64,000 nucleotides of DNA from CAZMRF01 sp964568735 (GTDB lineage: Bacteria > Acidobacteriota > Polarisedimenticolia > JACPZX01): the NCBI GenBank assembly GCA_964568735.1, contig CAZMRF010000005.1, positions 53,922 through 117,921 on the forward strand, written 5' to 3'. The notes under the pieces were generated by a model, which worked only from the letters and a program-made list of their open reading frames with translations, searched no databases and was not told where the DNA came from. Position numbers and translations under genes: made by a program. Position 1 is the stretch's first letter; the number at the start of each line of letters is the position of its first letter. Positions 31,814-41,291 of this stretch are shown here, piece after piece.

Positions 31814-33226
31814 ATGCCGTCGCCGCAAGCTTTCCTTATCCGCTCCCTCGGGGCAGCGCTTCTCTGCGCCGCGGCGGCTCCCACCGATGCGGCCGCCGCG
31901 AATCCCAGGACGGGACGGGTCTTCGTCTTCTCGGGCTCCACGGGCCTTCAGATCCTCACGCTGGACGCCCCCGACCCGGAGAACCGGGGACGTTTCGGAG
32001 TCTCCGTGGCGGGAGTCGGAGACGTCAACGCCGACACCGTCCCGGACATCGCCGTCGGCGCGCCCGGAGTCGACGATCCTCCAGTTCGCAGGTCGGGAAG
32101 GGTCTATCTCTTCTCGGGCTCCACGGGCGCCCTGCTGAGAACGATCCACAGCCCCGCGCCGGCTTCGAAGTCGCGCTTCGGCTGGTCGCTCGCCGCGGCC
32201 GGAGACATGGACGGCGATGGCGCCGGAGACCTCGTGATCGGGGAGCCCCTGGGCCGGCCGCCTTCGGGGGGCCGCGCCGGCAGGGCCTTTCTCGCGAGCG
32301 GCGCGGACGGATCGATCCTCGCCGTCATCGACAGCCCCACGGGCGCCGCGCAGGGACGATTCGGCTGGAGCGTCGCGGCGGGCGGCGACTCGGACGGGAA
32401 CGGCCTGCCCGAGATCCTGGTCGGCGCGCCCGGAGAGAGGGTCGGTGGGCGCGAGGCGCAGGGGCGCGTCTACCTCTTCGATGCCGCCGGTGTGCTGCTG
32501 GCCGCCTTCGACGACCCCGAGCCACAGCAGAGCGCGCTCTTCGGCGAGAGCCTCTCGTTCATGCCCGACGCCGACGGGGACGGCCTCGAGGAGATCCTCG
32601 CCGGAGCCGACGGCCAGGGCGTGAACAAGGGTGACTTCGCGGGAAAGGTCTTCATCATCAGATCCGTGGATCCCAACGACATCCTCGTGACTGTCCGAAC
32701 GGCGCCCTCCCCGGCCACCCAGGCCAACTTCGGCTTCGCCGTGGCCGGGCTCGCCGACCTGGACGGCGACGGGACAGGGGACCTCGCGGCTTCGGCTCCC
32801 GACCAGAACACGTCGGAGGAGCTGGGCGGGGCGGCCTTCACCCTGAGGGGCGATCCGGCCCTCGTCGTTCCGGGCGACTATCTCGTGGCCGGGCTGGATG
32901 ACCCCGAGCCGCGCCCCGTGGCGCTCTTCGGGGGCTCCCTCGCGGCTCTCCCGGATCTGACGGGCGATCTGCTCCCGGAGATTGCCGTCGGCGCGGAGCT
33001 GCACAAGAACTCCGCCGGCTTCAGAACGGGCCGGGCCTACGTGCTCCAGGCCTCGAGCGGCGCGGTCGTCTTCACCCTCCGATCGCCGACCGGGGACACC
33101 TGCTCGCGCTTCGGCTGGTCGGTCGCACCAGCCGGGGACGTGGACGGCGACACCGTCGCCGACATCGTCGTCGGAGCCCCGCACCACAGCGAGACCACCC
33201 GGCAGATCCGCCGCAACTGCTTCTGA
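31814..33226 (+). CDS. Secreted FG-GAP (integrin-like) beta-propeller protein
   Basis: The ATG at 31814 is preferred over the first in-frame start because it opens with a signal peptide (LIRSLGAALLCAAAAPTDAA). The rest, about 440 residues, consists of seven or so FG-GAP repeats with calcium-binding D-x-D/N-x-D loops, such as RFGVSVAGVGDVNADTVPDI, RFGWSLAAAGDMDGDGAGDL and RFGWSVAPAGDVDGDTVADI. It is predicted to form a beta-propeller on the cell surface or outside. Similar 'integrin alpha' proteins are frequent in Acidobacteriota and Planctomycetota; ligand and role are unknown. Confidence 0.8.
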   Translation: MPSPQAFLIRSLGAALLCAAAAPTDAAAANPRTGRVFVFSGSTGLQILTLDAPDPENRGRFGVSVAGVGDVNADTVPDIAVGAPGVDDPPVRRSGRVYLFSGSTGALLRTIHSPAPASKSRFGWSLAAAGDMDGDGAGDLVIGEPLGRPPSGGRAGRAFLASGADGSILAVIDSPTGAAQGRFGWSVAAGGDSDGNGLPEILVGAPGERVGGREAQGRVYLFDAAGVLLAAFDDPEPQQSALFGESLSFMPDADGDGLEEILAGADGQGVNKGDFAGKVFIIRSVDPNDILVTVRTAPSPATQANFGFAVAGLADLDGDGTGDLAASAPDQNTSEELGGAAFTLRGDPALVVPGDYLVAGLDDPEPRPVALFGGSLAALPDLTGDLLPEIAVGAELHKNSAGFRTGRAYVLQASSGAVVFTLRSPTGDTCSRFGWSVAPAGDVDGDTVADIVVGAPHHSETTRQIRRNCF

Positions 33227-33377
33227 GAGTCGTGCCCTGCCGAGAGGGCGGGCCGGAGGCTCGCCCGGGGAGGTGCCTGCTGGACCTGAATAGCGGCGGT
33301 ACGAGTGGCTGCGTCCTCAGACAAGTGAAGCAGGGCTTGATCGCGAATAGGCCAAGTTGGGGACAACGGTCGAAGGC

Positions 33378-33524
33378 GCGGGACGGAGGGTCGCCCGGAG
33401 CGTACGTCTGGAGCCGGTCGAGATGATGCGCTTGGTATCGATGTGCCCACGGCGGAAGTAGGAGCGCAGGGCGACCCTCCGGCCCGCGCTGAGCGACGCG
33501 CCGCAGGGCGACCCTCCGTCCCGC
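33378..33524. repeat. 19-bp inverted repeat plus short direct repeat in a gene-free stretch
   Basis: The 19 bases at 33378-33396 (core GGACGGAGGGTCGCCC) are mirrored exactly at 33506-33524, and GCAGGGCGACCCTCCG also recurs as a direct copy at 33465-33480. It lies between the FG-GAP and SpoIID-like genes, which converge. The remaining bases 33227-33538 show no gene. Confidence 0.75.
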
Positions 33525-33538
33525 CCGCTGAGACGGCC

Positions 33539-35935
33539 CTACTCCCAGACGAGAGGTTCGAGCGAGACGCCGGTGTAGTACCGGTGGAGGATCTCCTCGT
33601 AGGAGGCCCCCCTCAGCGCCATGCCGAAGGCGCCCACCTGGCACATCCCCACGCCGTGCCCCCAGCCCTTTCCGGCGAGGACGAAGGAGCGAACGACCCC
33701 GTCGTCGTCGCGCTGCCGATCCACGACGAAGAGGTTCTCCCGGATGCCCAGGAGAGTCCGGATCGAGAAGCCCCTGAAGGTGTAGCGTCCGGCGGTTCCG
33801 ATCACGCGCAGCTCCGTGACACGCCCGGAGACGCCCCGCTCGATCGGCTGCACGTCCACGAGCTTCCCGATCGACGCGCGCGCGCGGATCTTCTCTTCGA
33901 GCTCCTCCCGCGTGTATCGCACCTCCCACTGGTAGTTCACGGTGAAGCGATCGTCGGAGGCTCCGCGCAGGTTGGCACGATGCCGGATGTAGGCGGCCCG
34001 CCCATCCCGGAGGATGTAGAAGAGACGGTCTCCCGGCGTCAGGGTGATTTCCTCCACCAGCACGGGCTCACCGCCCTCCACACCACGGGCGAGGATGAGC
34101 CCGGGCGCCGGCTCCACCTCAATGGCGGCGGAGAGTCCCATGCGCTCGGCCTTGACGGGCACGACGACGAGCCGCTCCGAACGGGAGCCGCGGAAGATCA
34201 CCTCGCGAAGATCGAGCGCGTCGTAACGCGCCAGGATCCGGTGCAGCACGCGGTAGAGCAGGGAGCGTGTGACGGGCGCCAGGAGATCGTCGCCCGGCGC
34301 GAGTCGAGGGGGGAGAATGCCTTCCTTGATGAGGTAGGCGGCCTCGCGAAGCCCCCGCTCGGCGCCTCCCTGCATTGCCGAGTTTCCGAGGAGGAGCACG
34401 ATGTCCGAGTCGTTCAGGAAGAGAGACACCCGGTCGCGCCAGTCGAGCGCTCCTACGACGTAGTAAGCAAAGGCGGCGGCCGAGAGGTATTCGTTCGAGG
34501 GCATCGCGGGCTCCGCATTGGGCTTCCCGGTCAGCACGAGCGTTCTCGTCACGGAATCCGCGATCTCGGCCGGTGACGCCACGGCACCGAGGCTCTCGGG
34601 GCTGCGATCGGCCGCCCGAATGACTCCGCGCACCTCGAGGATCGCGAGGGCATCGTCGAGCCGCTCGCCGGAGGGATCGAGCGCGGGCTGCGGGGGGGCC
34701 ACGCCCCGGATCACGCGGCGCCAGGCCGCGAGACCCTCTTCGTCCGCGTAGCAGGCAACGCCCTTGAGGTAGGGAGCTTCCTCCGCCTCCTCCCGGAAGA
34801 CGTTCACCACGTCCTCGGTGTGGCCGCCGCAGGTCGCCGTGTAGAGCGCGTTGATGGGGGCGCCTGCGTAGGTGAGCACGAGCCCGGAGGTCTCGAGGAT
34901 GGCCTGGTCCGTCATGGGATCCTCGCCCTCGATGCCTCCATAGACCTGGCATCGGGCGGTATCGCAGATGTCATGGCCCTCCGCGGCGAACTGGCCCCTG
35001 TTGGCCACAACATAGGTCCGGGCGGCCACGGCCTGGGCTTTCAGGGCCTCCATCTCGGGATAGACCGACGGCCCGAGCTCGAGCGGGACCACGCCGCGGA
35101 GGTAGTCCTCGAGGTTCAGTATGTTGACGGCCTTGAGCCGGGTCGCTTCGACCACCCGCACCTCGACGGCGCCACGGTAGGGCTTCCCGTTGACCCGGAC
35201 CGGCCGCCCGGGCACGGCAGGCAGGACGAGGAAAGGCTCGGGATCGATGGCGAAGTCCTCCCACTCGTCGTCCACGAGGCGGAGCCGCATGCGGCCCTTG
35301 CGGCCCACGGACTCCTCGACGATCCAGGTCTCCGCGAAGCCCATGGCCCGGAGCTTCTCCTCCACGCCCTGGATCCCCTCTCGCGAGGATGCGGCACCCA
35401 CGCGTATCCTGAATGTGTTCCTGTCGGGATCGTGGCTCACGACCGCGACCTCGCGGGTCTCCCGCTCGACCCGCTCGCGCAGCGCGTTGGCGGCATCCTC
35501 GCTCGTGAGCGAGGCCACCTGCACCCTGAAGCGGGAGGCCGGCTCGCCGCCGTCGACCTGGAGCACGACGTGGATCGGTCCGGTGTGGCGGCTCGCCCAG
35601 AGATTGCGCCCGGTGGCGGGGTCCACGATGAAGTAGTCCCCCGCCGCCGACAGGGTGAGCTTCCGGGCGTCCGTCGTCAGGCCGATCCTCACCACGGGGG
35701 GCTCGATGCGCAGGATGACCTCGCCCGAGCGCACGGGCCGCGTGGCCAGGGGGCCCACGTTGACCCGCTCGCCCCTCGCGGCATCGCTGTCCTCGGCGAG
35801 GGCGGGGCCGCCCAGCCCCGCCGCGATGCAGAGCAGGACGATCGCGATCCCCACGCGCTCACGGGGGCCCAGCGTGTCTCCGATGCTATCCTCCCGGCCG
35901 GCTCCGGCCGCTCCTGGGACGCCCACCGCCCTCAC
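33539..35935 (-). CDS. SpoIID/LytB-domain protein with SPOR-like repeat
   Basis: A 798-residue protein; the GTG at 35935 is an open-frame start, but the GTG at 35854 puts a Sec signal peptide (GIAIVLLCIAAGLGGPALA) at the N terminus and may be correct. A SPOR-type domain (FRVQVASLTSEDAANALRER) is followed by the SpoIID domain: LNLEDYLRGVVPLELGPSVY, ALKAQAVAARTYVVANRG and, near the C terminus, GKGWGHGVGMCQVGAFGMAL. SpoIID cleaves denuded peptidoglycan glycan chains, and SPOR domains bind such chains. Members without sporulation are common in this type of bacteria. A large insert divides the SpoIID domain. Confidence 0.85.
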   Translation of the reverse strand: MRAVGVPGAAGAGREDSIGDTLGPRERVGIAIVLLCIAAGLGGPALAEDSDAARGERVNVGPLATRPVRSGEVILRIEPPVVRIGLTTDARKLTLSAAGDYFIVDPATGRNLWASRHTGPIHVVLQVDGGEPASRFRVQVASLTSEDAANALRERVERETREVAVVSHDPDRNTFRIRVGAASSREGIQGVEEKLRAMGFAETWIVEESVGRKGRMRLRLVDDEWEDFAIDPEPFLVLPAVPGRPVRVNGKPYRGAVEVRVVEATRLKAVNILNLEDYLRGVVPLELGPSVYPEMEALKAQAVAARTYVVANRGQFAAEGHDICDTARCQVYGGIEGEDPMTDQAILETSGLVLTYAGAPINALYTATCGGHTEDVVNVFREEAEEAPYLKGVACYADEEGLAAWRRVIRGVAPPQPALDPSGERLDDALAILEVRGVIRAADRSPESLGAVASPAEIADSVTRTLVLTGKPNAEPAMPSNEYLSAAAFAYYVVGALDWRDRVSLFLNDSDIVLLLGNSAMQGGAERGLREAAYLIKEGILPPRLAPGDDLLAPVTRSLLYRVLHRILARYDALDLREVIFRGSRSERLVVVPVKAERMGLSAAIEVEPAPGLILARGVEGGEPVLVEEITLTPGDRLFYILRDGRAAYIRHRANLRGASDDRFTVNYQWEVRYTREELEEKIRARASIGKLVDVQPIERGVSGRVTELRVIGTAGRYTFRGFSIRTLLGIRENLFVVDRQRDDDGVVRSFVLAGKGWGHGVGMCQVGAFGMALRGASYEEILHRYYTGVSLEPLVWE

Positions 35936-35959
35936 CGGTTCTCGCCTCTATCTCCCATG

Positions 35960-36643
35960 ACTCCGGATCTCCACTCCGTGCGCGGCATCCTCTTCGATCT
36001 CTGGAACACCCTCGTCTACTCCCGGTTCGAGCCCAACCCGATGGTCACGCTCGCCGAAGGGCTCGGGATCGCGGGGCGCCCCGACTGGAGGAAGATCCTC
36101 GAGCGCGGGATGATGACGCGCCCCTTCCTCGGGATCCGCGAGGCGCTCGCCGCTCTCGAGCGGGAGGCCGGGGCTTCCCTGGCATCCCCGGGCGACCGCG
36201 AGCGACTCGTCCGGGCCTGGAACGAGGCGTCGTCCGCCACGGAGATCTACGACGACGTGATCCCGGCACTCGACGCGCTCAGGCCGCGCTACCGGCTCGG
36301 CATACTCTCCAACACGCAGTCGTTCGACCTCGACTTTCTCCGGAGGCGCGATCTGGCCTCCAGGATGGACGTTCTCTGCCTGTCCTGCGACGAGGGAAGG
36401 CTCAAGCCCGACCCGCTCCTCTTCGCGGCGGCCTCCTCGCGCCTCGGCCTCCCGCCGCGAGCGATCCTGATAGTCGGCGACAGCGCCGAGGACGACGTGG
36501 CGGGCGCCGTGCGGGCCGGGATGCGCGCGCTTCACCTCGTGAGGCAGGGTGTCGCGCCTCCCGTGGACGGCGCTTCGGGCGTACTCGACCGGCTCACCGG
36601 ACTGCCTTCCCTGCTTTCTTCCGGGCCGACCGCTCGCGCGTGA
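35960..36643 (+). CDS. HAD-superfamily hydrolase
   Basis: The start MTPDLHSVRGILFDLWNTL was chosen because it begins the HAD motif I region; upstream in-frame sequence lies antisense to the SpoIID-like gene. 227 residues. Motif I is unusual, FDLWNTL, with the second Asp of DxD changed to Trp, as in haloacid-dehalogenase and REG-2-like members. Motif II appears as ILSNTQS, motif III as the Lys in DEGRLKPDP and motif IV as VGDSAEDDVAG. Nucleophile Asp is kept. Exact phosphate substrate unknown. Its end overlaps folB, which is on the other strand. Confidence 0.8.
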   Translation, partial: TPDLHSVRGILFDLWNTLVYSRFEPNPMVTLAEGLGIAGRPDWRKILERGMMTRPFLGIREALAALEREAGASLASPGDRERLVRAWNEASSATEIYDDVIPALDALRPRYRLGILSNTQSFDLDFLRRRDLASRMDVLCLSCDEGRLKPDPLLFAAASSRLGLPPRAILIVGDSAEDDVAGAVRAGMRALHLVRQGVAPPVDGASGVLDRLTGLPSLLSSGPTARA

Positions 36644-37013
36644 CCGCGACACCGACATAGTCCACGATTCCGTCGAGGAGGGGCGTCTCCTTCCTGACGG
36701 TGACGGTGACCACCCGGACGGCGAACCTGCGCAGGATTTCCTCGGCGATCCTCCCGGCCAGGCTCTCGATGAGATGAAAGGACCTCCCTTCCCGGCCGAT
36801 CTCCAGCACGAGGCCGTGGACGGCCCTGTAGTCGACCGTGCTGGAGAGGCGGTCGCTGCGGATCGCCTCGGTGAGATCCCTGATCATTTCGACGTCAATG
36901 GAGCAACGGACCCCTACTTCCCGCTCGAGCTTCGTGAAGCCGTGGTAGGCGTGGAACTTGATGCCTCCCACAATGATGCGATCCGAGAATCCACTGGCCT
37001 TCTTAGAGTCCAT
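36594..37013 (-). CDS. folB: Dihydroneopterin aldolase
   Basis: A 139-residue protein with DRIIVGGIKFHAYHGFTKLE (FolB N-terminal strand and the conserved Glu-binding region), DLTEAIRSDRLSSTVDYRAV and FHLIESLAGRIAEEIL, which together are diagnostic for the DHNA tunnelling-fold family (DHNA to 6-hydroxymethyl-dihydropterin in folate synthesis). KPVVxK-like end RKETPLLDGIVDYVGV fits. Length normal. Convergent overlap with the HAD gene of about 50 bases. Confidence 0.9.
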   Translation of the reverse strand: MDSKKASGFSDRIIVGGIKFHAYHGFTKLEREVGVRCSIDVEMIRDLTEAIRSDRLSSTVDYRAVHGLVLEIGREGRSFHLIESLAGRIAEEILRRFAVRVVTVTVRKETPLLDGIVDYVGVAVTRERSARKKAGKAVR

Positions 37014-37174
37014 GGCTCGGCGCTCCCGATGGAAGAGGGTGGCAGGCTGACCCGAGCGGCGAGTCTAGGCCCCCGCCCCGTGACGATCAACCGCCGAGGC
37101 CTCGCGCGAACCCACGGGTTGACAAGGATCCCCAATCGCCCGAGAATGACCGCTCTGCAAGGGGGACCAGCGCC

Positions 37175-37633
37175 GTGTCCATTCTCGGGTTCGTCGGGGA
37201 GATCTTCTTCGAAGACAAGGTGGTCGCCCACTACAAGAACGGCACCATCCTCAAGGGGCACACGCGCGACTTCAGCCCCACCCGGGATGCCTTCACGCTC
37301 CATCCCTACGACGCCGGAGGCGAAGCCGTCTCCGTGGAGATCAAGAGCCTCAAGGCCGTTTTCCACGTCAGGACCTTCGAGGGCAACCGGGAGCACCCGC
37401 CCGCGCCCGAGGAGGTCACCGATATCCAGGACCCCAGGTTCAAGCCCGTCATGCAGAAGGGGCGCAAGGCCCTCCTGGAATTCACGGACGGCGAGCGCAT
37501 GTGGGGCTTCGCCGAGGGCTTCGAGAAGGGCACGGAAGGGTTCTTCTTCTTCCCGACGGATCCAGGCACGAACAACCTGAGGGTCTACGTCGTCCGCTCC
37601 GCCCTCAGGAACGCCGTTCTCATCGACAACTGA
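37175..37633 (+). CDS. Small conserved protein, possible PilZ-like domain (DUF6982 type)
   Basis: A 152-residue protein from GTG 37175. It is rich in beta strands with VVAHYKNGTILKGHTRDFSP, FTLHPYDAGGEAVSVEIKSL plus KAVFHVRTFEG, and FTDGERMWGFAEGFEKGTEG; the pattern of two beta-rich halves recalls small uncharacterised PilZ-like proteins found in Acidobacteriota. No c-di-GMP binding RxxxR motif was seen. Ends 22 bases before the M24 peptidase gene. Confidence 0.6.
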   Translation: MSILGFVGEIFFEDKVVAHYKNGTILKGHTRDFSPTRDAFTLHPYDAGGEAVSVEIKSLKAVFHVRTFEGNREHPPAPEEVTDIQDPRFKPVMQKGRKALLEFTDGERMWGFAEGFEKGTEGFFFFPTDPGTNNLRVYVVRSALRNAVLIDN

Positions 37634-37655
37634 CCCGGCCGGGGAGAAGCCACCG

Positions 37656-38843
37656 ATGACTCACAGTGCGAGAATCGAGGAGATCCAGGCGGCCCTCAAG
37701 GAAGCCGCCCTCGATGGGTGGCTCTTCTACGACTTCCACAAGTCCGACCCCATCGCCTACAGCATCCTCGGGCTTCCAGAGAGGATGGCCTCGCGACGGT
37801 GGTTCTACCTGATCCCCGCGAGAGGCACCCCCCTGAAGCTCGTGCACAGGATCGAGCCGGACAGCCTGGAGCCTGCGCCGGGGGAGCGGCGGCTCTACGC
37901 GGGGCTCGCGGAGCTCCTCTCCCGGCTCGACGAGGCGCTGAAGGGGACGAAGCGGATCGCCATGCAGTACTCGCCGGAGAACGCCATCCCCTACATCTCC
38001 CGGGTGGATGCCGGGACGGTGGAGATGATCCGATCGCGCGGCGTCGAGGTGGTCTCGTCGGCGGACCTGGTGCAGACCTTCGAGGCGACGCTCACCCGGG
38101 ATCAGCTCGACACGCACCTCGCTGCGGTGAAGCTCCTGCGCGAGACCGTGGATCTCACCTTCTCCGAGGTGAGACGTAGAATTCTGGATCGCACGCCCGT
38201 CACCGAGCACCAGATCCAGCAGTTCATGGCCGCGCACTTCAAGAAGAACGGATTCGTCTGCGACCACCCCCCGATCGTGGCCGTCAACGAGAACAGCGGC
38301 AATCCGCACTACAGCCCCGAGCCGGAGAGCTCGCGCCCGATCCGGAAGGGGGATCACTTCCTCATCGACCTGTGGTGCAAGAAGGACGTGCCGGGCTCCA
38401 TCTACGCCGACATCACTTGGACCGCCTTCCTCGACACGACAGTCCCGGAGGAGAACAGGAAGATCTTCGACATCGTGACGGGGGGGAGGGACGCCGCGGC
38501 CTCCTTCGTGATCGACGCCGTCCGGAAGGGCCGGGAGGTGCGCGGGTGGGAGGTGGACGACGTCTGCCGCGAGCACATCGCGGCACGCGGGTACGCCGAG
38601 TACTTCATCCACCGCACGGGCCACTCGCTCGGTGAGGAGGTCCACGGCAACGGGGCCAACATCGATCACTTCGAGACGCGCGACGAGAGACGCCTCATCC
38701 CCAGGACGGCCTTCACCATCGAGCCCGGCGTCTACCTCCCCGCCTTCGGCGTGCGCAGCGAGATCGACCTCTACCTCGGCGACGACGGGGCCCGCATCAC
38801 GGGCGAGCCGATCCAGAAGCGGCTCGAGCCCCTCCTGGCGTGA
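37656..38843 (+). CDS. M24-family metallopeptidase (Xaa-Pro aminopeptidase type)
   Basis: A 395-residue protein with creatinase-type N-terminal domain and the pita-bread catalytic domain. Metal ligands appear in order: FLIDLWCKKD and YADITWTAFLD (two Asp), HRTGHSLGEEVHG (His), FTIEPGVYL (Glu) and VRSEIDLYLG (Glu). It would cleave an N-terminal residue before proline. The stop overlaps the GTG of the sodium symporter by four bases, suggesting peptide breakdown and transport in one unit. Confidence 0.9.
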   Translation: MTHSARIEEIQAALKEAALDGWLFYDFHKSDPIAYSILGLPERMASRRWFYLIPARGTPLKLVHRIEPDSLEPAPGERRLYAGLAELLSRLDEALKGTKRIAMQYSPENAIPYISRVDAGTVEMIRSRGVEVVSSADLVQTFEATLTRDQLDTHLAAVKLLRETVDLTFSEVRRRILDRTPVTEHQIQQFMAAHFKKNGFVCDHPPIVAVNENSGNPHYSPEPESSRPIRKGDHFLIDLWCKKDVPGSIYADITWTAFLDTTVPEENRKIFDIVTGGRDAAASFVIDAVRKGREVRGWEVDDVCREHIAARGYAEYFIHRTGHSLGEEVHGNGANIDHFETRDERRLIPRTAFTIEPGVYLPAFGVRSEIDLYLGDDGARITGEPIQKRLEPLLA

Positions 38844-40360
38844 ACTACTTCCTCGTCGCGGTCATCGCCTACCTGATCGCTCTCGCCGGGATCGGCGTCT
38901 GGAAGTCCAGGGGGATGACATCCGGCGACGACTTCAGCGTCGCCGGAAGGTCGATACCGACCTGGAAGCTCGTCAGCACGCTCATCTGCACATGGATCGG
39001 CTCCGGCTCGCTCATCGCGGGCGCGGGACTGGCCTACAGGCGCGGCTTCGCGCAGCTATGGATGAGCGCGGGGGCGTGGATGGGTATCGCCTGCGTCTTC
39101 TTCCTCGCCGCCCGCGTGCGCAAGATCGCCGAGTTCACGCTGCCACAGATCCTCGAGCTCCGTTACAACGCCGCGGCGCGCCTCCTGGGCACGCTGACCA
39201 TCGTCATCGCCTACACGACGATCGCCGGTTACCAGTTCCGGGGAGGCGGGATGGTCCTGAAGCTCGTGGCCGACGTGCCCGACGAGTGGGGGATCCTCAT
39301 TACGGCCGGCTTCTGCGTTCTCTACACGGCAATGGCCGGCATGGTCAGCGTCGTGGCCCTCGACGTGCTGAACGGGGCGATCATCATCCTCGCCGTCGTG
39401 ATCGCCGTGCCGCTGCTCATCTCCGGGGTGGGCGGTTGGGAGGCCGTCACCTCCAACCTCCCGGCCGATCACTTCACGTTCTTCGGTCCCGAGGAGCTCC
39501 GCCACGTGGAGATGTTCGGGGCCGAGATGGTCTTCCCCGGGTTCCTGTGGGCCCTCGGCATCGGACTGCCCACCTTCCTGCTTCTCATGGGCGAGAGCAA
39601 CATGTATCAGAAGTTCTTCTCGGCCGAGTCGGAGAGGTCCGCACGCCGGGCGGTGGTGGGCTGGATCATCGGGACGATCCTCGTGGAGACCCTGATCTGC
39701 GTCCTTGCCGTCGTAGGAAGCAGCCACTTCACCGGGCTGGGAAGCGAGACGTGGACGGTTCTCGGCAGCGACCGGAGCGCCGAGGAGACCATCATCCTTC
39801 ACACCGCCAGGCACGGGAACGAGGTCGGGCTACCCGTCTGGACCGGCATCCTGCTTCTCTGCGGTGGCGTCGCGATCATCGTCTCCACCGCCAACGCCTT
39901 CCTCCTGACGCCGAGCGTCAGCCTCGCGCGCGACGTCATCCAGAGGTTCTTCTGGAATGACATGAGCCAGAAGCAGCTCCTCCTGGTCCAGCGCCTCCTC
40001 GTGGTGGTCCTGGCCTTCGTCGCCTGGCTCCTCCTCCGCTATTACCAGAACGTCCTTTCGATGGCCCTCACGGCCTACACGGTCGTGGGCGCCGGCCTCA
40101 CGCCGGCCATCCTGGCCGCCTTCCTCTGGAAGCGCGTCACGGTCGCCGGGGGCGTCGCCTCGATCGCGGGCGGGATGGCCACGACGGTGGGCATCTCCCT
40201 CGTGAACGCCTTCTATCAGGAATCCCGCGGCACGCCCTGGATGGAGGCGGACTACATCGCACTCATCGCTGCGCCCATCTCCGTGGGCCTCCTCGTCGTG
40301 GTTTCGCTCCTGACGCCGCCCTCGCCCGAGGCGAAGTGGCGCCGCTTCATCGAGGCCTGA
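38840..40360 (+). CDS. Sodium:solute symporter (SSS family)
   Basis: A 506-residue protein with about thirteen hydrophobic helices. It has the SSS features: an N-terminal helix then FSVAGRSIPTWKLVSTLICT, IGSGSLIAGAGLAYRRGFAQ, YTAMAGMVSVVALDVLNGAI and an SSTANAF-like STANAFLLTPSVSLARDVIQ in helix 9. The segment with WIGSG and the later helix 8 Ser residues fit the Na2 site. Substrate (amino acid, peptide breakdown product or carboxylate) is unassigned; the linkage to an M24 peptidase hints at an amino acid such as proline. Confidence 0.9.
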   Translation: MNYFLVAVIAYLIALAGIGVWKSRGMTSGDDFSVAGRSIPTWKLVSTLICTWIGSGSLIAGAGLAYRRGFAQLWMSAGAWMGIACVFFLAARVRKIAEFTLPQILELRYNAAARLLGTLTIVIAYTTIAGYQFRGGGMVLKLVADVPDEWGILITAGFCVLYTAMAGMVSVVALDVLNGAIIILAVVIAVPLLISGVGGWEAVTSNLPADHFTFFGPEELRHVEMFGAEMVFPGFLWALGIGLPTFLLLMGESNMYQKFFSAESERSARRAVVGWIIGTILVETLICVLAVVGSSHFTGLGSETWTVLGSDRSAEETIILHTARHGNEVGLPVWTGILLLCGGVAIIVSTANAFLLTPSVSLARDVIQRFFWNDMSQKQLLLVQRLLVVVLAFVAWLLLRYYQNVLSMALTAYTVVGAGLTPAILAAFLWKRVTVAGGVASIAGGMATTVGISLVNAFYQESRGTPWMEADYIALIAAPISVGLLVVVSLLTPPSPEAKWRRFIEA

Positions 40361-41215
40361 TTGCGCGCCCACGTTTTGTTCCAGAATCAAGGGATCTGCC
40401 TCGCGCGCTACGACCATCCCCCCTCTGTTCCCCACTTCGACCCGGATCGCGAGGAGGCCGAGGCCTTCGCGATCAGCTTCATCGAGCAGGGGAGCTTCAG
40501 GGTCCATCGAGGGAAGGACACATGGCGCCTCTCGAGGGGCGCCCTGTTCGTAACGCGGCCCGGGATGTCCTATCGCTGCAGCCACGATAGCCGGACCCCC
40601 GACGACGTCTGTCTCTCGCTCCACTGCTCGGCCGAGCTCGTCGAAGAGGCGGTGTCGGCGAGCGGCCGGACCTGGGACGATGTGGTGCCGGTTGCTCCGC
40701 TGACCAACCGGCTCGCCTACCTCCACGGGACGCTACGCGAGGCGGCTGCCTGCGGCGTGGATCGTCTGGCCGTGACATCGCTCGCGCACGAGATCCTCAC
40801 CTCGGTGCTGAACCCCGGCCCGACGCCCAGGCTGCACCGCCACGGCCAGCTCGCCTGGTACACGAAGCGCGTGGATGCCGCGCGGGATCTCATGGAGCAG
40901 CGCTTCGCCGATCCGCTCACGATCCAGGAGATCGGCCGGGAGGTGGGGATCAGCGCCTTCCACTTCACTCGCGTATTCCGTGAGCTCGTAGGGGTGCCAC
41001 CCCATCGGTATCTCGTCCGTGTCCGGCTGGCCCGGGCGGCGGAGGCGCTCCGCCGGGGTGCGAGCGTCACCTCCGCGGGCCGCGATGCCGGCTTTCCCAA
41101 CCTCGGCAACTTCATCAGGCAGTTCCGCCGCGCCCACGGCGTCTCGCCCTCCCGCTACGACCGGGGCCCCTCCCGAGCTTCGCGCGCGCAGGCGATTCGG
41201 GCCTCCGCGAAGTAG
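40361..41215 (+). CDS. AraC-family transcriptional regulator
   Basis: A 284-residue protein starting at TTG directly after the symporter stop. An N-terminal cupin-like sensor part contains FAISFIEQGSFRVHRGKDTW, and the C terminus is the AraC double HTH: PLTIQEIGREVGISAFHFTR, VFRELVGVPPHRYLVRVRLA and VTSAGRDAGFPNLGNFIRQF, RRAHGVSPSRYD. In-operon position with symporter and peptidase suggests it controls them or its own unit. Ligand unknown. Confidence 0.9.
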   Translation: MRAHVLFQNQGICLARYDHPPSVPHFDPDREEAEAFAISFIEQGSFRVHRGKDTWRLSRGALFVTRPGMSYRCSHDSRTPDDVCLSLHCSAELVEEAVSASGRTWDDVVPVAPLTNRLAYLHGTLREAAACGVDRLAVTSLAHEILTSVLNPGPTPRLHRHGQLAWYTKRVDAARDLMEQRFADPLTIQEIGREVGISAFHFTRVFRELVGVPPHRYLVRVRLARAAEALRRGASVTSAGRDAGFPNLGNFIRQFRRAHGVSPSRYDRGPSRASRAQAIRASAK

Positions 41216-41291
41216 CAAGAAAGCGCAAGCCAGGGCTGCCCTCCGCGTCCTAGGATGTTCATCCCACCCATCACGAAGGAGGAACCACGAG

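Noticed and set aside
31760..33187. Long leftward open frame across the FG-GAP gene
   Set aside because: Antisense shadow with low-complexity Arg/Gly-rich translation; the rightward frame has signal peptide and repeats.
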